Positions 13,254-23,609 of a stretch of 64,000 nt of DNA are shown one piece after another. The notes beneath the pieces are model-generated. The model did not search any database. It was not told the origin of the DNA and saw only the letters and a program-made list of their open reading frames with translations. This DNA comes from Leptodontidium sp. MPI-SDFR-AT-0119 (Eukaryota > Ascomycota > Leotiomycetes > Helotiales > Leptodontidiaceae): positions 744,001 through 808,000 of the forward strand of contig JAHLEZ010000023.1 in the NCBI GenBank assembly GCA_020726505.1, in the 5' to 3' direction. The translations under genes and the position numbers were made by a program. How positions within the stretch are numbered: position 1 is the first letter of the stretch; each line of letters begins with the position of its first letter.

Positions 13254-16200
13254 GCAAAAGTCGTCGAGGTGTTTTATTAAGATATCGTTAATAAATCACT
13301 AGAAAGTCGCCGGACTATTAATAAGGCTAAAAGGAAGAACCTTATACTTATACGTGCTATATTAAGTGTAAAAGGTCGTATAGTTTTCGCTCTTAAGGGA
13401 CATACGGATGTAGTAGAAGGCTTATTAAATATCAAGCTTTATAAAGACCTTTGCCTTATAAATACGCGTTATTATCTCATTGATTAAAGGGATTAAGTAC
13501 AAGTCCTTCTTTAACAGGGCATTTAGCTTCCGGTAGTCGACACATAGCCGGAGACTGCCGTCGGCTTTCTTAGCGAAGAGAATAAGGGCCGTATATAATG
13601 CGCCAGAGGGCTTAATAAAACCTTTATATAAGTTATTAATAATGTACCGCTTAGTCTCTAATAGTTATTCTTTAGTTATACGCTAAAGAGGTTTAAAGGA
13701 CAAGTCGTTTTCCTTAGTAAGCTCGATTTAGTAGTTTACGCCTTAGTAGTGCGCTAGTAACTCGTCGGAGGCTCGCCGGGAAAAGAGAGGAGTATACTTT
13801 TAATACTTTATAAGGAGCTTTTTATTAATTAACTCGTTATCTTGCGCGTACTTAGCCTTTAAGGCCTCTTTTAGGGATAAGTCTTTATTTATTAATACGA
13901 GCTCGACACTTAATTAGTCTAAGGCCTCTCGCCGGCGATAAGTCAGCTCTTAATCGATCTTATATACTAACGCTATAAAGGTCTTTATTTTACTTTTCCT
14001 GGCTCTCTTAAGTCGGAGGTACGTAGTAGACATCGCTATTACTAATATAAGGGAGATCTCTATAGTAAGCGCCCTTAATTAGTGATTCGCTAAAGAAGCT
14101 CCACAGGCTCTCTTATCTTTAAATAATAATCCCAAATCACAGGATATTAAGGGGTTTAATTAATCCTTTATAACTTATAAGCGCTCTTTAACCTCCCTAG
14201 TAAAGCTTAAGGGTCGAGTCGGCGAGCCGCTAGCCGTAAGTCGTATAGAAACCTTTGATTTAAGGGAATCGTCGAGTGCCGCAATCCTGGCTTACCTCCG
14301 GCGGTAGTTATCCGTATTTATAAGGGCATTCCTTCGTTTTATATTGAGCTAATAAGACTTAACGATTTACTTATCAGAATAATTAATGTCGACGAAGACT
14401 CGCTAATTAAAGTACGGCTAAACGGGCATATTTAATGGCTATTCTAGCCGATTGCGGTTCTTTATATACAATTGTTTTAAGTCGTAATACTCGAGGAACT
14501 TCCGACTAATTAAGACGTTAGTGTTTCTTAAGTTAGTCACTAGAAAGGGGAAGTTAATTCGCCGGCGGTCGATTATTAAAGTAAGTAAGACGGCCGTATT
14601 AATTAGCTTGCCTTTCTTGTTATTATAGCTAGTTAAGACGATTAATTAAGGGAGGGATACAAAGGAAATATTAAATTACTTAACGAGTCGATATATAAAA
14701 GAGGTTTTAATAACACTGAAAATATTAGCTTTATTATTAATATATATAAGTATTTTAGTAAAGAATCTATTCCTTTTTAGTTTAATACTAATTAAGAATT
14801 GTCGTCCTTTAATAAGAGCGCAAAAATTAAATACTAAGTCCCTTTATAAGTTATAACTTATATTAAAGTGTAAGTCTTTATTACGGCTTAAGAGTTTTTT
14901 AAGAACTCGTTAGTCTTTAGATCTTCGCCGACGACTAGTTAAGAAATCGACTTATCGAGAGCCTAGTCTCTACGGCGCTTAGGGCAGTCGCTAGCCTAAT
15001 AGCCGGTCTTATTATAATAGAGACAGGTGTCGGAAGAGACGTCCCTAAGTGCGGGAGGGGGTACAGGGGACTTAAGTCGGCGCAGGATAGGCGAAGGAGA
15101 GGGCGATCGCTAGCGGACATCCGACGACTGTCTAGGAGTCGGGGTCGGGGGTCTTTATATTATAATAGCCGGCGTAGGTGAGGTTACACGCTAGCTCTCC
15201 TTCTTTAAGATGCCGCGCGAGTCGCTGGCGCTAGTGTTATTAAAAGAGACTCGAGGGGCTTCGCGGGCGGTAATAGTAACACGTTTATTAACTCGTCTAA
15301 TAGCGATATTCCGTATGTAACGACTGGCTCCTGTACAGTCGTCACGTGTGTACTGGCTATGCCGCATCGGGCCTAGCCATGATTAGTCAGCCTCTCCTTA
15401 AGAGAGTGCTTCGTGTTCCTGTAGCTTTCTCTCCTCAATTGATTCTTCTAAGTCAGACCGTCACACCGTAGCTCACGATCTAAGACGGCCAAGAACTCGT
15501 CAAGAGCCGTATAATCTCTGGCGAATTTATACTTCTTAGTTCGGATGTCGTACTTAAACTTATCCGAGACTTTCTTATATACGTCGTCGAACTAATAATT
15601 AAGTGAGATTTTTTTAGTAACCGCGTATGTCGTAAACTTAATATAAAACTTATTATAAGTCATATTACTTATTTATAATTAGTTATACTTAAGCTTAATA
15701 ATTTACACTCGGTTATAGTTAAAGAAACGTTAGTCTAGAGCCTTTAAGACGTCGGCGGCTTTATTAAAGTCTCTAGCGAAGTCGGGGTCTATTCGTTAAA
15801 GGATAATAGTCTTAGCCTCTCCTTTTATATATTTAAAGTAAATATAAACTTACGATTCGTTAATAAAGAAGTTACTTAAGTACTTTTAAATAAAGAGCTT
15901 TATATTTATCTTTTAGGCGTCGTATTTAATTTCGCCCTTATAGTCGCTAAAGGGGGTATAAGAGTACTTAACTTTATTAGGCTTAATAATGAGGATAATA
16001 GGGTTTAACTTAAGGAAGTAATAGTCGGCGGTAAGCTAAAGATCCGCCGTAAAAGCACGGGTTAACTAATCGTAAGGGGAAGAAGGAGTGCGAGTCTCTT
16101 AACACGAGTTATCGGCAGTATATTAAGTAAGGGCCTATGTGACGGCAGCGGCGACAGTAGAACTTACGAAGTCCTTAATTAGCTAATTTACTCTAACTTA

Positions 16201-16707
16201 TTAAGCGGGGGTAAGGCCCTTTATATTAGTAGGCTTTAGTGATGCGTCGAAAAAACGCTAGGGTTTGTTCTCCGGGTCTGAGTCGAATCTATTAAAGCTC
16301 TCCGGCTCTTCCAAAAGAGTCTCGACTAAAGGAATAGGGGTAGTGTCGGTAAAGCCTAGCCGTATAAGGGCGCTTCTTTCTCTAGAGCTTCGCCGACGAG
16401 GGGGAGAGGTCGGCAGTAGTAGTAAGGTGGGGTTAAGGGGTGTTTGCGTTTAAGGTTATTAATCGATTTGTTAATTAGATATTCGTTCGAAACAGGGCGC
16501 GCGTTAAGTTGCGGCAAGGCAAATTAATCGCGAAAGAATATCTAGCTTTCTCTAAGACAGTCTATTACAAGGGCAGAGAAGTACTTATTTGTCGAATAGG
16601 CTAAGGTGTTAAGGCTTGTTATTGACTTACTATAAGGGCAGGTCGACAAGGCGCAAGACTAGGTAAAATATAACGCTTTATAGCGAAGGGGTATAAGTCT
16701 TTTCTTA

Positions 16708-17009
16708 TATTACGGCTAGTTAAAGGTTAATACGACGAGTAAACTTAAGCTTTATATTTGGACCTAAGGCTACGCTTAGAATCGAGAAGAAAAGACAAGG
16801 AGGAAAGGAGAGCTCTCCGTAAAGGGGAGCTCGAGTATAAATACATAAAGGACCCTCCTAATAGGGCCTAGCGTAGTCGAGTGCTATTCACGTTAATATA
16901 TCGCAGGCTCGCCACCTAGTCTTCCCTACTAGGCCTAGCGCCGTCGCATAGCCAGCGATGCTACGAGCCAGTGTCGGTTAGAATACGAGGCGCATCGTAG
17001 GTCGTAACA
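16708..17009 (-). repeat. 5' LTR of Gypsy A2
   Basis: 302 bp, TATTACGG...GGTCGTAACA on the plus strand, the same family as 4276-4576. Its outer end borders gene island 1 at 17010. Confidence 0.85.
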
Positions 17010-17143
17010 TTCTTATATTATATATAAATATTTAAATAAAAAAGTCATTAATCAGATTAATCTAGATTAATCTAGATTAATTAATCAAAATCAAATCAAA
17101 TCAAATCAAATTAATCAAATATTAATTGAATTATATGATTAAT
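17010..17143. repeat. AT-rich junction with short tandem repeats
   Basis: Between the LTR and the gene island. Contains repeated AGATTAATCT-type words (17056-17082) and a run of CAAAT pentamers (17090-17112). Simple-sequence DNA without coding content. Confidence 0.6.
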
Positions 17144-17523
17144 TTTGCTCACGCTGGGAATACCAGAATTACGATCCCACGGCTTACACGGGGTACACGG
17201 GCTATGCCGGGGCACCCTACATCCCCCCTGATATACCAGCCTGGAGCGATTCGGACGGCTCTGAGAACCCAACAGGCTCAACGCGGTATTGGGGGCATAT
17301 GTCGAAAATCTTCGCGGCGACTGATGAGAGCGATGAGGACGACAATGCCGATGACGGCGTGAGCTATGGCAGTGACCTGTTCTCGACGAACACCTTCCAT
17401 GAGAACACCTTCCATGAGAAGAACCAGTATACTTTCCCATCCCGTGGGAAGAGAGACAAACACCCCTTTCTCCGGCGCGACTACAATCTTCCGTACGTGA
17501 TACACATATCTCTCGATCATTGA
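17144..17523 (+). pseudogene. Acidic 3' gene fragment, unknown protein
   Basis: An open frame with normal base composition runs from just after a TAA (about 17141) to TGA at 17521-17523, about 125 codons without a good start. It encodes an aromatic/Pro-rich stretch, then a Ser/Asp/Glu-rich acidic segment, then a basic C-terminus. A perfect 15-bp direct repeat (17389-17403, 17404-17418) duplicates N-T-F-H-E. The amino-acid bias and sharp left border at the retroelement suggest the 3' exon of a gene cut off by the family A insertion. Two overlapping antisense frames also stay open and are less protein-like. Family unknown. Confidence 0.4.
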
Positions 17524-17559
17524 GATCAACAACACCCTATGTTTACATCGAGTAAATAC

Positions 17560-18330
17560 CGATCGTTACAATATAATACTTGCGGCTAAGTCCGCTGAGA
17601 ACAGTGTCCTACAACTTCATAGACTACTCAAAAAAGGACCTTGAATTAAGGGCTCAGGCCTCCCACTTCACCCCCCCTCTGTATACTGGGCTCTCGGCTC
17701 TTCATAAATATCCCTCGCGTTGTTCGTTGTTCGTCCAGGACTTCTCTTCGAAGTATTACTTATAAAAGCCTCTAATACCGTAGTAAACTCGCCCGGTAAG
17801 TTCCTCGATTATTCGCTGATCCACTTCATCGTGTGTCTATTTAATCCCCCACTGGGAAGCCGAGCTGGATCGTAGTAGTGTGTCGAAGGTGGCTTTCTCG
17901 AAGGCAGTTGGAGTCGTTGCTTGTTTCGGAATTGTGCGTGCGATCAGGTCGAACACGGCGTTCCATATCTCCACGTCTGGCGCGTCAGTGACAACTAGTC
18001 CCACTAGAGGGATTGTTGACTTTATGTTAAAATCACTTGCGCCGACTTGAGATCCGAGGCTGAAAAATCGGCACAAAGACGTGCGTTGAGATCAATTTGC
18101 GAACGTAGGACACGAGCGGTCGGAAGGGTCTGCAAGGCCCCAATGAGATCAAGGACCAGATCTTCTATATATGTTAGCAAGAATAATTAGTTGCTGAATA
18201 GTAACGCTAACCTGAGGCAGATTCTGTGGAAAGGATGTCCTCGACAGCACGAAATGATCCGAGGAAACCTAGACGCGCTCGAGATGATTCAAACTGGTGG
18301 CGAAAATAAACCAATCCGTCTTTGATTGGA
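17560..18330 (-). pseudogene. FunK1-like fungal protein kinase pseudogene, N-terminal part
   Basis: The minus strand carries pieces that fit the N-terminal region of FunK1 (fungal-type protein kinase) proteins: a DLVLDLIGALQTLP segment (about 18155-18110), IWNAVFDLIARTIP (about 17980), SSASQ...THDEVDQRIIEELTGRVYY (about 17870-17800), and GPFFE...DTVLSGLSRKYY (about 17635-17570). A convincing intron precedes them at about 18180-18226 (GTTAGC donor, TGCTAAC branch, ATATATAG acceptor). In-frame stops and at least two frame changes break it, and the kinase domain itself is absent. The family call is from memory of the motif order. Stops such as TAG in place of Gln/Trp resemble mild RIP. Confidence 0.5.
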
Positions 18331-18366
18331 TGGTTATTAATGATATCTGCTTCTTCGAGAGCGTCC

Positions 18367-18615
18367 ATGGCGAGGCGCATTATAAGCGAGCGCCAAATTG
18401 AAAGATATGACGATTGGAATTGCGTCGTTTGGATTGAAGAGGCACTGAGCTTGGCTGCTCATGACGGCAAGGCGTTGGGGAGCTGTCATACTGATTGGAC
18501 ATATGTGAAGGATACTGCCATGTGGTACGTTGAGAAGAGAGATGCTTCAGACCCGAATAGTAAGAGTGCCCAGTGTGGGAATGGCATATTTGAGGAAGAA
18601 TACACAGTCGACTAG
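18367..18615 (+). CDS. Remnant of a small fungal protein family (DWNC...DGKALG...DW motif)
   Basis: 82 codons from ATG 18367 to TAG. It contains the residues D-W-N-C-x2-W-x2-E-A-L, D-G-K-A-L-G and D-W-x5-D-x-A-M-W-Y-V-E, which I associate with a widespread uncharacterised family of ~150-200-residue fungal proteins. The usual N-terminal half is not found upstream, where the divergent kinase pseudogene lies, and the usual C-terminal tail after the Y-V-E motif is replaced by unrelated residues. It is therefore probably a truncated paralogue or pseudogene. No function is known. It converges on the secreted-protein gene at 18865. Confidence 0.45.
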   Translation: MARRIISERQIERYDDWNCVVWIEEALSLAAHDGKALGSCHTDWTYVKDTAMWYVEKRDASDPNSKSAQCGNGIFEEEYTVD

Positions 18616-18864
18616 GTGGTATTGAAGACTAATGGCAGCAGGTGTAGGATCTTAGAGGGTATCCAGTGCTAATGTGATCGGAACATTGAAAAAATACGAC
18701 GCAAGCCAAAATCGCGAACACCAGGACAAGGAGACCACGTATTCCCACACAAAAACTCGAGAGAAAGCGAAGAGAAAGATAGATGCAACTGGGCCTCATT
18801 CAAATGACATGTTTCACCTCGGATGTTCCCCCGCTTCCAACAGCACCCAAATCGCAAGCACATC
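18616..18864. other. Short intergenic, convergent 3' ends
   Basis: Lies between the plus-strand family remnant and the 3' end of the minus-strand secreted-protein gene. Open frames on both strands here overlap the latter's exon 2 and show no independent support. Confidence 0.4.
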
Positions 18865-19420
18865 TCACGCAAATGACGCTAACCCCATGACAGCAGCTCC
18901 CAATACCACAACTACTCCCCCCCAAGTCCCGACCTGGCTCCTGGCTGCACTGTTCTCCCAGCAGCTAACTGGCCCGGTTGAATAGTTTCCAACTGAATAG
19001 TTTCCTGATTGTGCCACACGCGTAATACAGTCTGGGAAGAAAGTGATTCGATCCACCTGACAATACTGACTAAAAAACACTTAATCAGTACACGGTCATA
19101 GCTTGTGAATAGAAACACGTTCATTCGAGTAACGAAACAGAGTGAGTTCAAGGGCATAAATTCATGACGTACGTGCAAGGTTCCTGGTAGAACAATTCGG
19201 GCTGCTTTGCCGCGCAACATGAGGTGAAATTGAGACGCGCTTCAGCGACTGGGAACGAAAAAGCGCAGAATTTCCCTTTCAAGCCTTTGTACCCCTGGGA
19301 TGAGAACTTGATTTCGTCGAAGTTGTTTTTCAAGCATATCGGTGTGCTGGAGTCTTGCGCGAGAGAAGTGGGAATTAGGACTGCAGCTAAAACACCGACG
19401 ACAAGACTTGTCAATAACAT
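18865..19420 (-). CDS. Small secreted Cys-rich protein with predicted GPI anchor (2 exons)
   Basis: Proposed exons 19420-19173 and 19069-18865 (minus), 150 residues. The 103-bp intron has a GTACGT donor, a CTGAT branch site near 19085 and a TTTTTTAG acceptor, and joins the frames in phase. Residues 1-22 form a signal peptide (hydrophobic core, cleavage after S-L-A-Q). The mature part has eight Cys, including a CC pair, and N-glycosylation sequons. The last ~20 residues are hydrophobic after a small/polar stretch, as in a GPI-attachment signal, so the product would be tethered to the cell surface. Without splicing the protein stops after 90 residues and loses three Cys and the anchor. A TATA-like box lies ~45 bp upstream of the ATG. 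No family recognised. Candidate surface protein or effector, by inference only. Confidence 0.65.
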
Positions 19421-19463
19421 GATTGATGATTGCTGGTTTTGGGGCCGACAACTATCACTATTC

Positions 19464-19471
19464 TTTTATAG
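19464..19471 (-). promoter_or_regulatory. TATA-like box of the secreted-protein gene
   Basis: Reads CTATAAAA on the minus strand, about 44-51 bp before the ATG at 19420. Position and sequence suit a core promoter element. Not tested. Confidence 0.4.
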
Positions 19472-21040
19472 GCGGCCTCGCTATTTTGATCTTTGGTTGA
19501 CTGTTAGCTCCCGCATGGTGTTAAGACTGCCAAGTGATTTGGATGCGCTTGAGTCGCCATACCCGGTAGAACTGACCCATAAAAAGCAAGATTAAATAAG
19601 ATCTCGCACTCAAAATCAAGTGGAGGACCATTCACCGCGCGTGATAGTCGTATTCTCAGTACCTTGGCAGTCTCAATACTATGCGGGAGTTATAAATTAG
19701 GCAAGACGGACCTTCAATGTCTCACTCTGGCGGCGGTGTCCAGGGTAGGAAGGTGGTATTTTCGGTGCCTAGACATAGTGGATCGTGGAATCGCTTGGCT
19801 CGGTTCGCGCCAGATTGCTTTTCAATCCTTAGCATTTCTTATTCTGCGCCTCATCTCTTGAACTCTTGGATTTTGAGACTAACCATGAAGAAGATAGGGA
19901 AAATAGAAATGTACTGGTCTCGTACTTCCCGCTTTCTCTGACTGCTGAGACCCAACTCTTAGCATGGCAAAGCCCCCCAACTCAAAGTTAAACCAGGGCA
20001 CACATGAATGACCTCGGCCTTCGTGAGATCCATTTTAGCCCACAAAAGAAGCATCACTGCTCAAATCCTCAATTTTGTTAAGACTGCCAAGGTCTCTGCA
20101 ACAAGACCAGCAGACGTGTGGATCGTCTCTTTCCACAATTAATTAGAGCTGATGGTCTTGAATGGCTCATGTGCGCGTAGGTGTCTCTTAGCGGTCTGAA
20201 TATGAGTTGAAACGCGATTACCGCTGGACTTCCGGCTTCCGGCATGGTTTGGCACAGCAAAGGAATGGCCAAGGTGCCAAGGGTGCCATATTTTGTAAAT
20301 TGTACAAAATACTAGGGAAATTTAACAAGCAGCATTGCCAAGTATCTTGAGACTATGGGTGTGTGCATAGACTAAAATTCCGGACTAGTTTACAATAATA
20401 ATTAATGCAATAGTTTGATAAGATCCCTACGTATCTTAGTTATCTTAAGGATATCTTGCTGCAGATATGTTTATGTGTATTTCGTAAGGATATCTTTTAG
20501 CAAATTAAATTTCTCCTTAAAAAAGAGTATATTAAGAAAGCGCTTACTAAAGAAGTATTTTTGTGCTAGCCGAGTGTAAATCGTGTTTTGCAACCCCGAT
20601 ATTACCTAATGCATCTCGTAACAGGGAAGCGACTTATTATGCAAAGTATTAATGTACTTTTTGCCTAGCTCTAGGGGTAGCAAGAGGACCATTTCCAACG
20701 GAAATACTAGAGTAAGAAGTCGTATCATTTGCTTTATCAACGCAACTATAAGATAATCCGGCTTTTGCGAGGAAAAGAGCACGCGTGAGAATGGAGGTAA
20801 AAGCTGAAAAGCTCGTTTATCCGAAGCAACTAATTTTTATCATACCCGCAAGGAGATCGATTCATAAAACAACAAGCAAAGACGTAGTAGGTCTACTAGT
20901 AATTAACCTACCATACTAGTATATATGCATACTACCGGAACTAAAAAAAGCGTGGTATCTTACGATAACTATTTAGCTCATCTCATATCAATTATTACCC
21001 ATTCGACGGGTGGAAATTATTACCGGATCCGGTACAGTAT
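19472..21040. other. Intergenic region, no supported gene
   Basis: 19472-20280 has normal composition with several short overlapping open frames on both strands (such as minus 20272-20078 and plus 19717-19941), none with introns, motifs or a convincing start. 20281-21040 becomes more AT-rich, with repeated AAGGATATCTT words (20448-20494). I see no RNA gene or repeat I can name. Confidence 0.4.
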
Positions 21041-21631
21041 ATGCCTTACGAAGTCGAGCCAGAGCATAATCTATCTGATTTGTCCGAAGTAGAGGTGTAC
21101 GAGCGAGTTTTGCAACTGGCTGCCGACAGGCAGCTCATACCAGGTGCTCCCGATCTAATAGGCGAGGTTGATATTAAGCTATTTTCTCTAGAATCTAAGG
21201 TGGACCATCCGCAGGAGAGCGCACTTTCTAAGGAAAGTAGCAAGATTCATCAAAATGACTTGCAGACTGCCATCTTGACTAGTCCCCATGGCGAGATCTG
21301 TCCAGCTGTCCGCAGAGCTTTGAAAGAACGTCTCTGCTGGCCTGGGTCAGAGCCTTGGAGACCAACCGGCTTGGAAAATCCGGGCCCGGATGATCGGCTT
21401 GCTCGTGTTGGCCGGCTAGGGCAGTACGCACGGTTAGACCAGCGGTATAAATCCCTCCACGATCGAGTGACAGTCAACACTCGCGCTCGAGAGCAGAGGA
21501 GGTCGTACGCTCGGCGGTATGGGGTACGGCATCAAGGGCGAGCACGGCGTCATTGGCAGGCGCGACGCAGAGCAAAGGTAGAGGGGAGGGCTTTGGAAAT
21601 GCGGCGCAAAATGGATCCTTTACATACATAA
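21041..21631 (+). CDS. Hypothetical protein with basic Arg-rich C-terminus (196 aa)
   Basis: The longest uninterrupted frame of island 1 besides the minus-strand gene at 24449. ATG at 21041, TAA at 21629. The N-terminal ~75 residues are acidic and helix-prone (a Leu/Ala-rich segment around residues 13-35). The C-terminal ~70 residues are packed with Arg/His (R-R, R-A-R, R-R-R clusters), as in nuclear-localisation or nucleic-acid-binding tails. Codon use looks ordinary and there are no RIP-type stops. A short antisense frame (21480-21250) overlaps but looks less likely. No family recognised; the role is unknown. Confidence 0.5.
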   Translation: MPYEVEPEHNLSDLSEVEVYERVLQLAADRQLIPGAPDLIGEVDIKLFSLESKVDHPQESALSKESSKIHQNDLQTAILTSPHGEICPAVRRALKERLCWPGSEPWRPTGLENPGPDDRLARVGRLGQYARLDQRYKSLHDRVTVNTRAREQRRSYARRYGVRHQGRARRHWQARRRAKVEGRALEMRRKMDPLHT

Positions 21632-21730
21632 TATTATAACCCTAACCTACTTTTTATAATAGCGTTGAGTTTGCCCAAGTTGTGTATAATTAGAAGTCTT
21701 ATACCAATGCAGCGGGAGTGGTAAGGGTTC

Positions 21731-22316
21731 GTGTTTATATTCGTGGATTCTAATTCTAGAAGTATGCATGGAAGCCGAATACAGGATCGAAGGGTTTCAT
21801 GTAATTGGTCGAGTGACGACAACGTGTACAGGCAAGAGTGGTGGGATAATCTCACACGTGATTGCCTACCCCCTCCTGCCTTCCCTGGACGAGCGGTCTA
21901 TAAATCCTTTGAAACTGCCACGAAGTGTCGCGTCTGTTATGCGTTTCGTGAGTTGCAGACACTAGCCTTCGCTTTAATCCAGTAAGTTATCCGACTGTGT
22001 CGCCACTTGGGGCAGTTCAACACATTAGACTAACTTATTCTTTACCGCAGCCTTGCCCTTATTGAAGATACAATTGGCGGGTCCATCCGACGCCGTATTA
22101 GGTATGTGGCGTTGAGCTCCCTTTCGCCACTGCTTAGGAAGGGACCTAGGTTGAGACTAACAGCACCAACTACACGCTGTTTCTGGGCCCTTTAAATGGG
22201 AAATTCAGCGAGTTGTGGAAGATGCTGAAATATACTTGGTGGAGGAACCGCGCGACAAGTTTTCGGGGCTTAGAACGTTGCTGATCATCTTTGTTGTTGT
22301 TACATTACTCTCGTAA
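21731..22316 (+). pseudogene. Candidate three-exon gene or gene remnant, unknown
   Basis: Two well-formed intron signals suggest a gene: intron 1 at 21982-22050 (GTAAGT donor, GACTAAC branch, CCGCAG acceptor) and intron 2 at 22102-22208 (GTATGT donor, GACTAAC branch, TTCAG acceptor). Exon 1 is open from about 21731 and exon 2 (51 nt) stays open in the matching phase. After intron 2 the phase-consistent frame ends quickly. Another frame encodes an acidic segment followed by a C-terminal hydrophobic helix (22275-22313) and TAA at 22314. This suggests a small indel or a misjudged acceptor. Family unknown. Confidence 0.3.
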
Positions 22317-22570
22317 GCTCTAGGGGATTTCTGTATTGCTGTGTGAGATTAAATTGCTAGGCTGCTTATCGTTGCTGCGGACAATACTTCATTCATATCA
22401 GCACTTCTGTATGTCATTGCATTATCCTTGAGAAATGTTGCTGATATTGTTAGACGGCCTCTTTTGTGCAGATAAGCACTGATATTTCAACTACGAAAAC
22501 CTATGGGAAAGGTTTAACATAACACTGCCTGACTTTCGACACAACTACTAACAACGAATTACCACGCACT
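22317..22570. other. Spacer before membrane-protein pseudogene
   Basis: Normal composition, no open frame of note. It may hold lost N-terminal exons of the pseudogene that starts at about 22571, but I could not read any. Confidence 0.35.
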
Positions 22571-23609
22571 ATGACTGCATTTGCAACGAGTACCCTTCTG
22601 GCATACAGCACCGAGGTCTTCTAAACTTATAATAATATCTCGAGCAACAATCGAGTCTTCCGTGTCGCCAACAGCAAAACCTCCGAAGGGGATTTCTTCT
22701 TCCACAGCACGCCACTGAAGCAAATATCCCCCTTAGCAGATTTTAAAGCCTTGACTGTTGGGATAATGACCGCTTGTACACCGATTAGTCAAAAGTGTAA
22801 ACTCTCTGCCCTAATTGGCGCAAGTACACCGTTCCACTGCTCTGACGGGTTCTTTGGAGACTTGCAATTAGATGTTTTCAACAAGACAGGACAACCTTTT
22901 AGAGATGGGGGAACCAACTTCGTTACAACAATATACTCAAATGCAGACCTTAGTAACGGCTATACACCATTCAGTGTATCAAACCCAGGTTTAACTTCAG
23001 GGTATCACAACCCATTTTATCTCGGTGTGGCAGCCACCGTCTGAGGCACGATCTACACCTTACTCTATTATAACAGCGAGATCGTGCATCCTGAACACGG
23101 CGGCAACTCCTTCGTCCTAAGCTGCTCGGTTACGACCGTCGACCTGACGTACACTTTCATAAACAACAGCGCCTCCGTTATCTTATACACCCCTACGAAC
23201 GGCTCCATCCGCATGAACTTTCTCGCGCCGCTTAAGCAGCAGACCTCCGCAATGGGCCAAGCCATCAATCTCGCAGGCGTGCAATCCAGCGCCACCTCGC
23301 TCACAGACTCATTCGCACGCTCTTTTAGTTAACTCGCAGCAGTGCTACTAGCAGGGGCGCACGACTCGCGAGCCAACTTAGAAGAGCAAATCCGCACTGA
23401 GTTCCTTGTCGCAAAGATTAGTTAAGCGTCGCTTTTGGGGCTCGTGGCATCTAATTTGCTCTTCGTGCTATTTGGGGTTGGCTTAGCTGTATAAGCGTTG
23501 AGTTCTCTCTCACGGGATACGCAAGGGCTGGACCGGAGGGTGGGCTTGGTAGGACTGGTACAGATGTGCTTTGAGAGGGAGGGGATGGTGATGATACAGG
23601 GAAGATAGA
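22571..23609 (+). pseudogene. Fungal membrane-protein pseudogene, five in-frame stops
   Basis: One frame reads from 22571 to about 23609 with no frameshift but with stops TAA at 22622, 23330, 23423 and 23492 and TGA at 23042. Its layout (Cys-containing extracellular part with an N-G-G/H-G-G-N-S-F-V-L-S-C-style segment, then a Leu/Val/Gly-rich membrane helix near 23445-23490 and a short tail) resembles the C-terminal half of a large uncharacterised family of fungal multi-spanning membrane proteins. The N-terminal membrane helices are missing. At 23330 the family typically has Gln-Leu-Ala, and TGA at 23042 suits Trp, so C-to-T type mutation is a likely cause. Confidence 0.55.

Larger units (their letters stand above)
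12981..17009 (-). mobile_element. Gypsy family A copy A2, LTR-gag-protease-RT, truncated
   Basis: Minus-strand copy: 5' LTR (16708-17009), gag (about 15200-16450), zinc knuckle (around 15000), protease-like region (14000-14900) and the N-terminal two thirds of reverse transcriptase (13800-13195), including the catalytic YIDD motif at about 13241-13252. The RT stops being homologous to the family right after its HVK residues at about 13195 and reads on into unrelated, unmutated sequence to 12981. RNase H, integrase and the 3' LTR are missing. Copy A1 is similar to it from 13830 rightward. Confidence 0.85.

Noticed and set aside
14935..15120. 61-codon minus frame, also seen as plus 42120-42305
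   Set aside because: Conserved between two family A copies only because it is a shadow frame of the gag zinc-knuckle region.
19224..19595. 123-codon plus frame
   Set aside because: It runs antisense through exon 1 and the promoter of the secreted-protein gene, which has signal peptide, intron and Cys support.
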